Assembly: GCA_023263735.1 (NCBI GenBank)
Contig: JALQUQ010000026.1
Location: 1-14,572, forward strand
Source: Paracoccaceae bacterium
GTDB lineage: Bacteria; Pseudomonadota; Alphaproteobacteria; Rhodobacterales; Rhodobacteraceae
Direction: 5' to 3'
Length of the DNA: 14,572 nucleotides
Under the pieces are notes generated by a model that searched no databases, was not told the DNA's origin, and saw nothing but the letters and a program-made list of their open reading frames with translations. Each line of letters starts with the position of its first letter. Within the stretch, counting starts at the first letter, position 1. Shown here in pieces: positions 14,204-14,572 of the stretch. A program made the translations under genes and the position numbers.

Positions 14204-14572
14204 GGTGCCCCTAGTTTCCTAGACCCCTGCCTGGTTCAGTTTCTGCTGCCTGATTTCGAAGTCAACGGGCGACAGCATGCCGTTGTTCGTGTGCTTGCGT
14301 TTGGGATTGTAGAACATCTCGATGTATTCGAACACGTCCTGCCTTGCTGCTTCCCGGGTCAGGTATGTGCGGCGGCGGATGCGTTCTCGCTTCAAGAGCT
14401 GGAAGAAACTTTCCGCGACCGCATTGTCGTGGCAGTTCCCGCGGCGGCTCATGCTTGGCTCCAGATTGTGTTGGCTGAGAAATGTCTGCCACTCGCGACT
14501 TGTGAACTGCGATCCCTGGTCGGAGTGGATCATCACTTTGGTTTTTGGCTTGCGTCGCCAGACAGCTGCGAG
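14201..14572 (-). mobile_element. IS3-family insertion sequence, right end (runs off window)
   Basis: The element begins at TGAGGTGCCCCTAGTTTCCT (14201-14220), which starts with the TG of IS3-type ends and sits exactly where the IS630 reading frame breaks. Inside is the 3' part of the transposase gene on the minus strand. The other end, orfA and the target duplication are outside the window. Confidence 0.75.
14219..14572 (-). CDS. IS3-family transposase OrfB, C-terminal part (cut by window edge)
   Basis: The frame is open to the right edge and gives 117 residues of the C-terminal half of an rve-type integrase/transposase. It starts with LAAVWRRKPKTKVMIHSDQG and shows the second catalytic Asp in HSDQGSQFTS and the Glu in NAVAESFF, separated by 35 residues, the D(35)E spacing of IS3 OrfB. 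It continues with LLKRERI and YIEMFYNPKRKH and ends QQKLNQAGV, 18 bases inside the element end. The first catalytic Asp lies outside the window. The visible part is intact, so the element may be active. IS3 OrfB is normally made by frameshift fusion with OrfA. Confidence 0.92.
   Translation of the reverse strand, partial: LAAVWRRKPKTKVMIHSDQGSQFTSREWQTFLSQHNLEPSMSRRGNCHDNAVAESFFQLLKRERIRRRTYLTREAARQDVFEYIEMFYNPKRKHTNNGMLSPVDFEIRQQKLNQAGV

Overview
The window looks like chromosome of a high-GC alphaproteobacterium, most likely order Rhodobacterales. The evidence is the protein style, the ftsK / aminotransferase / amidase / ubiH-type neighbourhood that I recognise from that order, and a ribose-phosphate pyrophosphokinase N-terminus in rhodobacterial style. 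No RNA genes or CRISPR arrays were seen. Coding density is high: the longest stretch without a confident gene is 232 bases (7218-7449).

Left part (1-5895), housekeeping. On the minus strand there is the N-terminal two thirds of DNA translocase FtsK, cut by the window edge. It is preceded, 11 bases away, by a class I/II PLP aminotransferase. Further upstream is an amidase-signature hydrolase. Divergent from the amidase, on the plus strand, is a UbiH-family FAD hydroxylase of ubiquinone synthesis. The two share a 113-base promoter region.

Middle part (5979-13978), a nucleobase-type locus. On the minus strand, in order of transcription: a LysR regulator, a Tat-type periplasmic binding protein, two inner-membrane permeases, an ABC ATPase (together a polyamine-family, PotABCD-like importer) and a CodA-like cytosine deaminase. 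The deaminase keeps every catalytic residue of E. coli CodA at a constant offset of four, but has Cys at the CodA Asp314 position. That change is known from bacterial 5-methylcytosine deaminases. Divergent from lysR, on the plus strand, are a BtpA/SgcQ-like TIM-barrel protein, an adenine-PRT-like phosphoribosyltransferase (ATGA overlap) and the 5' end of a PRPP synthetase gene (prs). Both arms carry a 17-base CAT-N11-ATG palindrome upstream of their first gene, fitting one LysR regulon. The picture is uptake of a nucleobase-like compound, deamination, and a phosphoribosylation branch with its own PRPP supply. The substrate of the importer and the role of the TIM-barrel protein are not known.

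Right part (13979-14572), mobile DNA. The prs gene is broken after about 59 codons by a fragment of an IS630-family element. That fragment is broken after about 51 codons by an IS3-family element, which runs off the window edge.
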